This document shows positions 8,684 through 15,443 of a stretch of DNA of 64,000 nt, one piece after another. The DNA comes from Anoxybacillus ayderensis (GTDB lineage Bacteria; Bacillota; Bacilli; Bacillales; Anoxybacillaceae), in the NCBI RefSeq assembly GCF_000833605.1, contig NZ_JXTG01000001.1, positions 124,001 through 188,000 of the forward strand, in the 5' to 3' direction. The position numbers were made by a program, and so were the translations under genes. The notes beneath the pieces were generated by a model, which had not been told where the DNA came from, searched no databases, and was given only the letters and a program-made list of their open reading frames with translations. Each line of letters starts with the position of its first letter. Position 1 is the stretch's first letter.

Positions 8684-9577
8684 ATGCCGCTGATTTATGC
8701 CGATGTCGTATGGTTATTAAATTTTTGTTTCGATGCGATGTTGCTATGGCTTGCAGCGATCATGCTGAAGCGTCGCGTGCGCTTATGGCGACTTATGCTT
8801 TCTGCGTTGTTCGGTTCGCTGCTCGTCTTGCTCGTATTCACTCCTTTTGCTTATATGACATCTCATTTCGTAACGAAACTCGTCATCTCTTTTGTCATCG
8901 TTTGGATTTGTTTCGGTTTCCATCGCTTTCGTTTTTTTATCGAAAATGTGCTCGCTTTTTACTTTGCAACGTTTATGCTTGGCGGAGGGATGGTCGCCTT
9001 TCACTTTTTGCTAGAAAGTGAAATGACGCCTTATTCATCCGGATGGCTCACACATTCGACTTCTATTAGTTGGTTGTTTGTTATCATCATGTTTCCAATT
9101 TTATGGCTACTATCAAAAGTGCAAATGGGAACGATTCGGGAAAAAAAGTTGCGGTTTGAACATGTCATTCATGTGCGTGTGACATGTGTTGGACAAACGG
9201 TATCGTTAAAAGGATTAGTCGATAGCGGAAATCAATTGCGAGACCCGTTAACAAATACGCCGGTCATGATCGTTGAACTGCAACCGTTCGCACACATCTT
9301 CCCTCAAGCTGTTTTACAAATGATTCAACAACGGACGTACACAGATGACATCCCGAGCGAATGGGTGAGCCGAATACGTTTCGTCCCGTATCGTGCCGTT
9401 GGCGTCGAGCAACAGCTACTCGTAGCCATCAAGCCAGACGAAGTGCAATGGTCGGACGGAAAACAATGGACATCCGTCAAAAAAGCGCTCATTGGCTTTT
9501 CTCCGTCATCGCTGTCAGCGGACGGTGAGTACAACTGCATCGTTCATCCGCATATCGTGATGTCGCAAGCTTCGTAA
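8684..9577 (+). CDS. spoIIGA: SpoIIGA, membrane aspartic protease that processes pro-SigE
   Basis: Sporulation protease that cleaves the pro-peptide from pro-SigE in the mother cell after signalling by SpoIIR from the forespore. About five hydrophobic segments form the N-terminal half (from ADVVWLLNFCFDAMLLW onward), followed by a cytoplasmic aspartic protease domain carrying the catalytic LVDSGNQLRDPLTNTPV motif, and a C-terminal LSADGEYNCIVHP block. The start is uncertain: ATG 8684 is only 2 nt from AGGAGG (8676-8681), while CTG 8690 has an ideal 8-nt spacing and nearly the same N terminus as B. subtilis. A longer in-frame reading to 8636 overlaps the promoter and is rejected. Confidence 0.92.
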   Translation: MPLIYADVVWLLNFCFDAMLLWLAAIMLKRRVRLWRLMLSALFGSLLVLLVFTPFAYMTSHFVTKLVISFVIVWICFGFHRFRFFIENVLAFYFATFMLGGGMVAFHFLLESEMTPYSSGWLTHSTSISWLFVIIMFPILWLLSKVQMGTIREKKLRFEHVIHVRVTCVGQTVSLKGLVDSGNQLRDPLTNTPVMIVELQPFAHIFPQAVLQMIQQRTYTDDIPSEWVSRIRFVPYRAVGVEQQLLVAIKPDEVQWSDGKQWTSVKKALIGFSPSSLSADGEYNCIVHPHIVMSQAS

Positions 9578-9625
9578 TTATTATGATTATACGGCCGATC
9601 GTGCTGAAATAGAAGGAGGTTTTTT

Positions 9626-10345
9626 ATGAAGTTATTCAAATTACGTCTCACATATGTATGGTACAAACTATTAAAAAAATTAGGGCTGAAAGCGGACGAA
9701 ATTTATTACATCGGTGGAAGTGAAGCGTTGCCGCCACCGCTTACAAAAGAGGAGGAAGAAATGTTGCTTCAAAAACTTCCTTCTGGAGATGAAACCGCGC
9801 GCTCGCTACTTATTGAACGAAACCTTCGTCTCGTCGTTTACATTGCACGAAAGTTTGAAAATACCGGCATTAACATTGAAGATTTAATTAGCATCGGTAC
9901 GATCGGATTAATTAAAGCGGTCAATACGTTTAATCCGGAGAAAAAAATTAAACTCGCTACATATGCGTCGCGCTGTATTGAAAATGAAATTTTAATGTAT
10001 TTACGGCGCAACAATAAAGTGCGCTCCGAAGTGTCATTTGACGAACCGTTAAACATTGACTGGGACGGCAACGAATTGTTGTTGTCGGACGTGTTAGGGA
10101 CAGAAGATGACGTCATTACGAAAGATTTAGAAGCAAATATTGATCGTAACTTGTTATTTCGCGCACTCGATCAATTAAGTGACAGAGAAAAACAAATTAT
10201 GGAACTTCGCTTCGGTTTAACTGGAGGAGAAGAAAAAACGCAAAAAGATGTCGCGGACTTATTAGGCATTTCCCAGTCATACATTTCCCGTTTAGAAAAG
10301 CGAATTATTAAACGATTGCGAAAAGAGTTTAACAAAATGATGTAA
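9626..10345 (+). CDS. sigE: RNA polymerase sigma-E precursor (early mother cell)
   Basis: A 239-residue sigma-70 family factor, the same length as in B. subtilis, made as inactive pro-SigE. The basic amphipathic pro-sequence (about residues 1-27, [19 protein letters not shown]) is intact, so activation by SpoIIGA is expected. Region 2 ([27 protein letters not shown]), region 2.4 with the -10-reading helix [17 protein letters not shown], and region 4 with the helix-turn-helix [20 protein letters not shown] are all present. It lies 49 nt after spoIIGA, in the same transcript. ATG 9626 follows AAGGAGG. Confidence 0.98.
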   Translation: MKLFKLRLTYVWYKLLKKLGLKADEIYYIGGSEALPPPLTKEEEEMLLQKLPSGDETARSLLIERNLRLVVYIARKFENTGINIEDLISIGTIGLIKAVNTFNPEKKIKLATYASRCIENEILMYLRRNNKVRSEVSFDEPLNIDWDGNELLLSDVLGTEDDVITKDLEANIDRNLLFRALDQLSDREKQIMELRFGLTGGEEKTQKDVADLLGISQSYISRLEKRIIKRLRKEFNKMM

Positions 10346-10346
10346 T

Positions 10347-10374
10347 GCATATTTTTCCCTTCGAAGGAGATACT
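10347..10374 (+). promoter_or_regulatory. candidate SigF/SigG promoter of sigG
   Basis: GCATA (10347-10351) and GGAGATACT (10366-10374), 14 bp apart, fit the forespore consensus GYWTA and GGnnAnAnT. In B. subtilis sigG is transcribed in the forespore by SigF and then by SigG itself. The -10 element lies directly after the sigE stop, so this promoter lets sigG be expressed apart from sigE. Confidence 0.72.
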
Positions 10375-10393
10375 GAAAGCTGACAGCATCTCC
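10366..10393 (+). promoter_or_regulatory. leader hairpin upstream of the sigG ribosome binding site
   Basis: GGAGATACTG (10366-10375) pairs with CAGCATCTCC (10384-10393), one A-C mismatch, around AAAGCTGA. The stem ends 3 nt before CAAGGAGGG, the sigG ribosome binding site. The 5' half overlaps the -10 element, so only transcripts from further upstream (sigE readthrough) contain the full hairpin unless the start site lies early. A sigG leader hairpin that lowers translation has been described in B. subtilis; this may be its counterpart. Confidence 0.55.
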
Positions 10394-10410
10394 TGCAAGG
10401 AGGGAAAGAC

Positions 10411-11190
10411 ATGGCAAGAAACAAAGTTGAAATTTGCGGCGTTGATACATCGAAACTTCCCGTGCTGAAAAATGAAGAAATGCGTGAATTATTCCGGCAA
10501 ATGCAAGCCGGTGACATATCGGCACGCGAAAAATTAATTAATGGGAATTTGCGGCTCGTATTAAGCGTCATTCAGCGATTTAACAATCGTGGTGAATATG
10601 TCGACGATTTGTTTCAAGTAGGCTGTATCGGACTTATGAAATCAATTGATAACTTTGATTTAAGCCAAAACGTGAAATTTTCCACGTATGCCGTGCCGAT
10701 GATTATCGGTGAAATACGCCGATATTTACGTGACAATAATCCGATTCGTGTGTCCCGCTCGCTGCGCGACATTGCGTATAAAGCGCTTCAAGTGCGCGAA
10801 AAAATCATGAGCGAAACAGCAAAAGAACCGACGGCAGAAGAAATTGCGAAAATACTAGACGTGCCTCATGAAGATGTTGTATTTGCGTTAGATGCGATTC
10901 AAGATCCTGTTTCGCTTTTTGAACCGATCTACAACGACGGCGGCGATCCGATTTATGTGATGGATCAGTTGAGCGACGAGAAAAATCGCGATACAAATTG
11001 GATTGAAGAAATTGCGTTGAAAGAAGGGCTTCGCCGTTTAAACGAGCGCGAAAAAATGATTATTCGCAAACGATTTTTTCAAGGAAAAACGCAAATGGAA
11101 GTGGCTGAAGAAATCGGCATTTCCCAAGCGCAAGTATCCCGTTTAGAAAAAGCCGCCATTAAACAAATGAATAAAAACATTCAATGGTAA
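10411..11190 (+). CDS. sigG: RNA polymerase sigma-G (late forespore)
   Basis: A 259-residue sigma factor directing late forespore genes such as small acid-soluble spore proteins. The N-terminal MARNKVEICGVDTSKLPVL is specific for SigG. Region 2 (RFNNRGEYVDDLFQVGCIG), FSTYAVPMIIGEIRRYLRD, and region 4 with the helix-turn-helix MEVAEEIGISQAQVSRLEK are intact. No pro-sequence is present. ATG 10411 follows a strong AAGGAGGG at 10398-10404. A terminator comes immediately after. The ylmA transporter ATPase that follows sigG in B. subtilis is absent. Confidence 0.97.
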   Translation: MARNKVEICGVDTSKLPVLKNEEMRELFRQMQAGDISAREKLINGNLRLVLSVIQRFNNRGEYVDDLFQVGCIGLMKSIDNFDLSQNVKFSTYAVPMIIGEIRRYLRDNNPIRVSRSLRDIAYKALQVREKIMSETAKEPTAEEIAKILDVPHEDVVFALDAIQDPVSLFEPIYNDGGDPIYVMDQLSDEKNRDTNWIEEIALKEGLRRLNEREKMIIRKRFFQGKTQMEVAEEIGISQAQVSRLEKAAIKQMNKNIQW

Positions 11191-11195
11191 ACGAC

Positions 11196-11225
11196 GCCTC
11201 CACCAAAAACGGTGGGGGCTTTTTA
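11196..11225 (+). terminator. terminator after sigG
   Basis: GCCTCCACC (11196-11204) pairs with GGTGGGGGC (11211-11219), one G-T pair, followed by five T residues. A clear intrinsic terminator separating sigG from ylmC. Confidence 0.85.
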
Positions 11226-11294
11226 TGTCCGTGACTACAACAACTCGCTCATGCATACATATAAGTACATAAAATGAAAAAGGAGCGGAGAAAC

Positions 11295-11537
11295 ATGGTG
11301 AAAATTTCTGAATTACAACAAAAAGATGTCGTCAATGTCGCAAACGGCAAGCGGCTTGGAAATATCGGAGACATCGATATTAACTTAACGACCGGTCAAA
11401 TTGAAGCCATCATTATTATCGGGACGGGAAAAGTGCTCGGTTTATTTGGGCGGGCGGATGAAATGGTCATTCCGTGGCGCGATATTGTGAAAGTGGGCGC
11501 TGACGTCATTCTCGTTCGATTAGATAGCGATGAATAA
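11295..11537 (+). CDS. ylmC: YlmC/YmxH family PRC-barrel protein
   Basis: An 80-residue PRC-barrel protein of the YlmC/YmxH family, typical of spore-forming Firmicutes. The family block KDVVNVANGKRLGNIGDIDINLTTGQIEA is followed by WRDIVKVGADVILVRL. The biochemical function is not established. The frame is open from ATG 11274, but AAGGAG at 11280-11285 fits ATG 11295 with a 9-nt gap and gives the family N terminus MVKISEL. It stands alone between the sigG terminator and ylmD. Confidence 0.88.
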   Translation: MVKISELQQKDVVNVANGKRLGNIGDIDINLTTGQIEAIIIIGTGKVLGLFGRADEMVIPWRDIVKVGADVILVRLDSDE

Positions 11538-11606
11538 TTCACGTTTTCGGCAAGCTGTGATAAAATAGGAAAAAAAGTGATAAAATTGTACAAAGGATGT
11601 CGAATC

Positions 11607-12410
11607 ATGAACGATATATTTCGCCAAGCGAGCGAATCGTTGCTTTTATTTGATCAATGGGAACATGTCGTCGTCGCCTTTACAACAAAACGAGGGGGAG
11701 TGAGCACCGGACCGTTTGCGACGTTAAACGTCGGCATGCACGTGCAAGATGATCCAACCGTCGTGTATCACAATCGACAAAAAGTAGCGGACGAACTGAA
11801 CGTTTCGCTCGATCGCTGGGTATGTGCCGACCAAGTGCATGGCGTGCATATAGAAAAAGTGACAAAAGAGCATGCGGGAAAAGGCGTGCGCACGTACGAC
11901 ACCGCTTTGCCGCATACAGACGGGCTGTATACGAGCGAGCGAGACATCATGTTGGCGCTTTGTTTTGCGGATTGTGTTCCGCTTTACTTTTTTGCGCCAA
12001 GTAAAAAGCTAATTGGGGCAGCACACGCCGGCTGGAAAGGAACCGTTCACAACATCGCAGGAGAAATGGTGAAGCGATGGAACGAAGAAGGGGTAGATGC
12101 GCGCGATATTCACGTTGTCATCGGTCCGTCGATCGGCCGTTGTTGTTACGTCGTCGATGATCGCGTCATTGAATTCGTTCAAAAGGCGCTAGTCAACTCG
12201 CCTCAATCTCTTTATAATGAAACAAGTAAGGGACAATATGCGCTCGATTTAAAAGAAATGAATAAACAACTCCTGCAACAAGCAGGTGTTCCGAGCGAGC
12301 ATATCGCGGTTTCATCGTATTGCACAAGCTGTGAGCAGTCATTATTTTTCTCTCACCGTCGCGACGGCGGAAAAACAGGAAGAATGATGGCGCTTATTGG
12401 CTGGAGGTGA
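11607..12410 (+). CDS. ylmD: YlmD, YfiH/LACC1-family purine nucleoside enzyme
   Basis: A 267-residue member of the YfiH (laccase domain, LACC1-like) family. Family members are purine nucleoside phosphorylase/adenosine deaminase-type enzymes, and older annotations call them polyphenol oxidases. The metal-binding histidine and cysteine motifs are present: DQVHGVHIE, ALCFADCVPLYFF, AAHAGWKGTVHNIAGEM and GPSIGRCCYVV. ATG 11607 has AAAGGATG 8 nt upstream; a longer frame from 11577 is not supported. The end carries the ribosome binding site for ylmE. The substrate in this organism is not shown by the sequence. Confidence 0.87.
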   Translation: MNDIFRQASESLLLFDQWEHVVVAFTTKRGGVSTGPFATLNVGMHVQDDPTVVYHNRQKVADELNVSLDRWVCADQVHGVHIEKVTKEHAGKGVRTYDTALPHTDGLYTSERDIMLALCFADCVPLYFFAPSKKLIGAAHAGWKGTVHNIAGEMVKRWNEEGVDARDIHVVIGPSIGRCCYVVDDRVIEFVQKALVNSPQSLYNETSKGQYALDLKEMNKQLLQQAGVPSEHIAVSSYCTSCEQSLFFSHRRDGGKTGRMMALIGWR

Positions 12411-12414
12411 TCAT

Positions 12415-13098
12415 ATGACGGTTAAACAACGTTTACAAACGATTCAACAACATATTGCGGAAGCGTGTGAAAAAACAGGACGAAACGCATCAGACGTTCA
12501 AATTGTGGCAGTAACAAAATACGTAAGCATCGCACGGGCAAAAGAGGCGATCGAAGCGGGCATCGTTCATTTAGGGGAAAGCCGTGCCGACGGTTTTTTA
12601 CACAAATACGAAGCGATCGGAAAAGAAGCAACGTGGCATTTCATCGGCACATTGCAATCGAGAAAAGTGAAACAAATCATTGATGACGTCGATTACATTC
12701 ATTCGCTTGACCGTCTGTCGTTAGCGGAAGAAATCGACAAGCGAGCGAATCGGACGATCAAATGTTTCGTGCAAGTGAATGTTTCAGGCGAACAGTCAAA
12801 ACACGGATTAGCGCCAGAAGACGTATTGCCGTTTATTGAAACATTATCTGCTTTTTCACGTATTCAAGTTGTCGGGTTGATGACGATGGCGCCGTATACG
12901 GATGATGAAGCGACGATTCGCCGTTGTTTTCGGACGCTACGTGAGCTAAAAGAACGCGTGCAAGAAAAACAACTACCGCACGCCCCTTGTACACAATTGT
13001 CAATGGGGATGTCGAACGATTATGTCATTGCGGTAGAAGAAGGAGCAACGTTTCTTCGACTCGGTACATGTCTTGTTGGTGAGGAGGAGGTGGAGTAA
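12415..13098 (+). CDS. ylmE: YlmE, PLP homeostasis protein (YggS/PLPBP family)
   Basis: A 227-residue single-domain TIM barrel related to alanine racemase that binds pyridoxal phosphate but is thought to act in PLP homeostasis, not catalysis. The lysine-bearing [11 protein letters not shown] motif, [25 protein letters not shown], and the phosphate-binding end [24 protein letters not shown] are visible. ATG 12415 follows GGAGGTGA. The upstream ylmD and downstream sepF are in tight linkage: sepF starts 2 nt after the ylmE stop. Confidence 0.92.
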   Translation: MTVKQRLQTIQQHIAEACEKTGRNASDVQIVAVTKYVSIARAKEAIEAGIVHLGESRADGFLHKYEAIGKEATWHFIGTLQSRKVKQIIDDVDYIHSLDRLSLAEEIDKRANRTIKCFVQVNVSGEQSKHGLAPEDVLPFIETLSAFSRIQVVGLMTMAPYTDDEATIRRCFRTLRELKERVQEKQLPHAPCTQLSMGMSNDYVIAVEEGATFLRLGTCLVGEEEVE

Positions 13099-13099
13099 A

Positions 13100-13522
13100 A
13101 TGGGATTTGTGAAAAAAATTCGCGACTTTTTTGATTTAGATGAAGAAAAATGGGAAGAAGATGAATATGAACAAGAAGAAGTCGCCCAGCAACCGAAAGT
13201 AGAACAAAAGCAAAACGTCGTCAGTTTACAAAGCGTGCAAAAATCGTCCAAGCTCGTTTTATTTGAACCGCGCGCTTATGCCGAAGTACAAGAAATTGCC
13301 GACCATTTAAAAAATCGGCGTGCCGTTGTTGTCAACGTTCATCGTGTCGATCGTGACCAAGCGCGGCGCATCGTTGACTTTTTAAGCGGAACGGTATATG
13401 CGATTGGCGGAGACATTCAACAAGTCGGATCTACGATTTTTTTATGCACGCCAGATAATGTCGATGTAAGCGGCTCGATTTCCGTTGTTTCTGACGATGA
13501 ACCGACGATAAAGAGGTGGTAA
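13100..13522 (+). CDS. sepF: SepF, FtsZ-bundling membrane anchor
   Basis: A 140-residue divisome protein that tethers FtsZ to the membrane and forms rings that bundle its filaments. It has an N-terminal amphipathic helix ([15 protein letters not shown]), an acidic linker and a C-terminal SepF core (from [23 protein letters not shown] through [28 protein letters not shown], and VDVSGSI). ATG 13100 follows GGAGGAGGTGGAG at the ylmE end; the longer open frame to 13073 overlaps ylmE and is not used. Confidence 0.95.
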   Translation: MGFVKKIRDFFDLDEEKWEEDEYEQEEVAQQPKVEQKQNVVSLQSVQKSSKLVLFEPRAYAEVQEIADHLKNRRAVVVNVHRVDRDQARRIVDFLSGTVYAIGGDIQQVGSTIFLCTPDNVDVSGSISVVSDDEPTIKRW

Positions 13523-13524
13523 AT

Positions 13525-13797
13525 TTGTATACAATTGCAAACTTTTTAGCAACAGTCATTGAAGTATATTCGTATGCGATTATTATTTACATTTTAATGT
13601 CTTGGTTTCCGAATGCGCGCGAAACGAAAGTGGGACAATTTTTCGCCAATATTTGCGAGCCGTATTTAGAGCCGTTTCGCCGCTTTATTCCGCCGATTGG
13701 CATGATCGACATTTCTCCGATCGTCGCCTTGCTCGTTTTACGCTTTGCGACGGCAGGAGTTTATGGATTAGTAGATATGGTCAGTCGAGGGTTGTAA
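13525..13797 (+). CDS. ylmG: YlmG, YggT-family membrane protein
   Basis: A 90-residue YggT family protein with two membrane segments (about 8-30, [20 protein letters not shown], and about 60-85, [21 protein letters not shown]) linked by the conserved PNARE and [16 protein letters not shown] motif. Its exact function is unknown; location between sepF and ylmH in the division cluster is conserved. The start is TTG 13525, 5 nt after GAGGTGG, which itself spans the sepF stop. Confidence 0.88.
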   Translation: MYTIANFLATVIEVYSYAIIIYILMSWFPNARETKVGQFFANICEPYLEPFRRFIPPIGMIDISPIVALLVLRFATAGVYGLVDMVSRGL

Positions 13798-14570
13798 TGG
13801 ACATTTATCAACATTTTCGAAAGGAAGAGCATCATTTTATTGATCTCGTTTGCGAATGGAAGCGGCTCGTGACGGAACAATATGCTCCGAAACTCACAGA
13901 TTTTTTAACTCCGCGTGAACAACAAATTGTCCGCTCGATTGTCGGCAATCACGATGAAGTGCACGTTGCTTTTTTTGGCGGTTCATCGTCTGTAGAGCGA
14001 AAGCGTGCACTACTATACCCGCCGTACTTGCAACCGAATGAAGATGATTTTCAATTATCGTTGTTTTCCGTTCGCTACCCGAAAAAGTTTGTGACGCTCG
14101 GGCATCGCGATGTGCTCGGTGCTCTGTTGTCGCTCGGTGTAAAGCGTGAAAAGTTTGGGGATATCGTCATCGTTGAAGGTGTCATTCAGTTTGTCATCGC
14201 CAAAGAAATTGCACCGTTTGTAAAAATGAACGTCACTTCGATCGGAAAAGCAAAAGTATCGTTAGAAGAACAACTGCTCTCTGAACTTCTTGATGTGAAA
14301 GAAGAATGGGAGGAAGAGACGTTGACCGTTTCGTCTTTGCGGCTGGACGCCATTTTAGCGCAATGTTTCCGCATATCGCGCCAAAAAGCACAAGCGCTTA
14401 TTGAACAAAGCTTCGCGAAAGTCAATTGGAAAACGGTTGACCAAGCCCATATGGAATGCCGAGAAGGCGATTTATTGTCGCTGCGCGGGTACGGTCGTTG
14501 CCGACTACAAGCGATTGCTGGTCAAACAAAAAAAGAAAAATGGCGCATCGTTGTCGAAAAAGCAAAATAA
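13797..14570 (+). CDS. ylmH: YlmH, S4-domain RNA-binding protein
   Basis: A 257-residue protein with a C-terminal S4 RNA-binding domain (about residues 180-240: SSLRLDAILAQCFRISRQKAQALIEQSFAKVNWK). The N-terminal half carries the family FFGGSSSVERKRALLYP and GHRDVLGALLSLGV segments. The start codon ATG 13797 overlaps the ylmG stop (TAATG). YlmH has been reported to act in ribosome-associated quality control alongside RqcP/RqcH in B. subtilis; rqcH is also encoded in this window (33.7-35.4 kb). Cell-division involvement is inferred from its place in the cluster. Confidence 0.93.
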   Translation: MDIYQHFRKEEHHFIDLVCEWKRLVTEQYAPKLTDFLTPREQQIVRSIVGNHDEVHVAFFGGSSSVERKRALLYPPYLQPNEDDFQLSLFSVRYPKKFVTLGHRDVLGALLSLGVKREKFGDIVIVEGVIQFVIAKEIAPFVKMNVTSIGKAKVSLEEQLLSELLDVKEEWEEETLTVSSLRLDAILAQCFRISRQKAQALIEQSFAKVNWKTVDQAHMECREGDLLSLRGYGRCRLQAIAGQTKKEKWRIVVEKAK

Positions 14571-14632
14571 AAGCAGGATTTTCGCAAAACATGTCGAATG
14601 ACACATACGTACATAAGATGGAGGTGGGCCAC

Positions 14633-15136
14633 ATGCCGTTAACGCCGTTAGATATTCATAATAAAGAATTTAGCCGAGGCTTTCGCGGATATGATGAAGA
14701 TGAAGTAAACGAGTTTTTAGATCAAGTCATTAAAGACTACGAAATGATTTTGCGTGAAAAAAAACAGCTTGAAGAAAAAGTGCGAGAGCTGACAGAAAGG
14801 CTCAACTATTTTACAAATATTGAAGAAACGTTAAATAAATCGATTTTAATCGCGCAAGAAACGGCGGAAGAAGTGAAGCGAAACGCCCAAAAAGAAGCGA
14901 AGCTCATCATTAAAGAAGCGGAGAAAAACGCGGATCGCATCATTAGCGAAGCGCTTGCAAAAACGCGAAAAATTGCGATGGAAGTGGAAGAATTAAAGCG
15001 TCAAGCGAAAGTGTTCCGCAATCGTTTTAAAATGTTAATTGAAGCACAGCTTGATATGCTAAACAACGGTGACTGGGATCATTTATTAGATTATAAGCTC
15101 GATGATGAAGAAATACAAGAAATAGCAGAGTCTTGA
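14633..15136 (+). CDS. divIVA: DivIVA, curvature-sensing division-site protein
   Basis: A 167-residue coiled-coil protein that gathers at negatively curved membrane at septa and poles, positions MinCD via MinJ and helps chromosome anchoring in sporulation. The N-terminal lipid-binding domain MPLTPLDIHNKEFSRGFRGY, with its exposed Phe/Arg pair, is followed by two coiled-coil stretches (about 30-55 and 65-130). ATG 14633 follows GGAGGTG (14620-14626). A long upstream reading to 14456 overlaps ylmH in another frame and is rejected. The -35 element of the ileS promoter overlaps its stop codon. Confidence 0.96.
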   Translation: MPLTPLDIHNKEFSRGFRGYDEDEVNEFLDQVIKDYEMILREKKQLEEKVRELTERLNYFTNIEETLNKSILIAQETAEEVKRNAQKEAKLIIKEAEKNADRIISEALAKTRKIAMEVEELKRQAKVFRNRFKMLIEAQLDMLNNGDWDHLLDYKLDDEEIQEIAES

Positions 15137-15162
15137 CGAGCGGCGTTGTTATTGCCTATAAT
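15133..15162 (+). promoter_or_regulatory. SigA promoter of the ileS T-box transcript
   Basis: TTGACG (15133-15138) and a perfect TATAAT (15157-15162) are 18 bp apart. The -35 begins inside the divIVA stop region. Transcription would start near 15169, just before the T-box leader. Confidence 0.8.
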
Positions 15163-15168
15163 ATCGAT

Positions 15169-15417
15169 TACAGTTATATAAGAAAAACGATGAAGGGGAC
15201 AGTAGTTCTTTCAACAGCTTATTTCAGCGAGTCGAGGGCGGTGGAAGCTCGGCATAAGCGAAGGAATGAAAATCACCCCGGAGTTCCGTGCCGAATGAGT
15301 AGTAGGACGCGGCGCGTCATTCCCGTTACGAATGTCGAGTGGACTATGGAAACATAGTCAATAAGGGTGGTACCGCGAGACCTTCTCGTCCCTTTTGGGC
15401 ATGAGAAGGTTTTTTTA
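15169..15417 (+). promoter_or_regulatory. T-box riboswitch, isoleucine
   Basis: The 307-nt gap between divIVA and ileS holds a T-box leader. The conserved antiterminator T-box AGGGTGGTACCGCG (15365-15378) carries TGGT, which would pair with an ACCA tRNA end having discriminator A. Upstream, in the Stem I specifier loop region, ATC at 15272-15274 (context GAAAATCACC) is an isoleucine codon, matching the downstream gene. A terminator stem, ACCTTCTC (15380-15387) with GAGAAGGT (15403-15410) plus a T run, competes with the antiterminator. Uncharged tRNA-Ile should therefore switch transcription on. Confidence 0.93.
15380..15417 (+). terminator. regulated terminator of the ileS T-box
   Basis: ACCTTCTC (15380-15387) pairs with GAGAAGGT (15403-15410), followed by seven T residues. 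This is the intrinsic terminator that the T-box antiterminator prevents. Confidence 0.9.
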
Positions 15418-15443
15418 TTTACATAAAAGGAGGTTTTCACATC

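Noticed and set aside
13602-13796. N-terminal extension of ylmH through ylmG
   Set aside because: The upstream part is out of frame with and fully inside ylmG; ATG 13797 in the ylmG stop is the conserved start.
15133-15357. 74-codon plus-strand frame in the ileS leader
   Set aside because: It lies in the T-box RNA and has no ribosome binding site; RNA structure explains the sequence.
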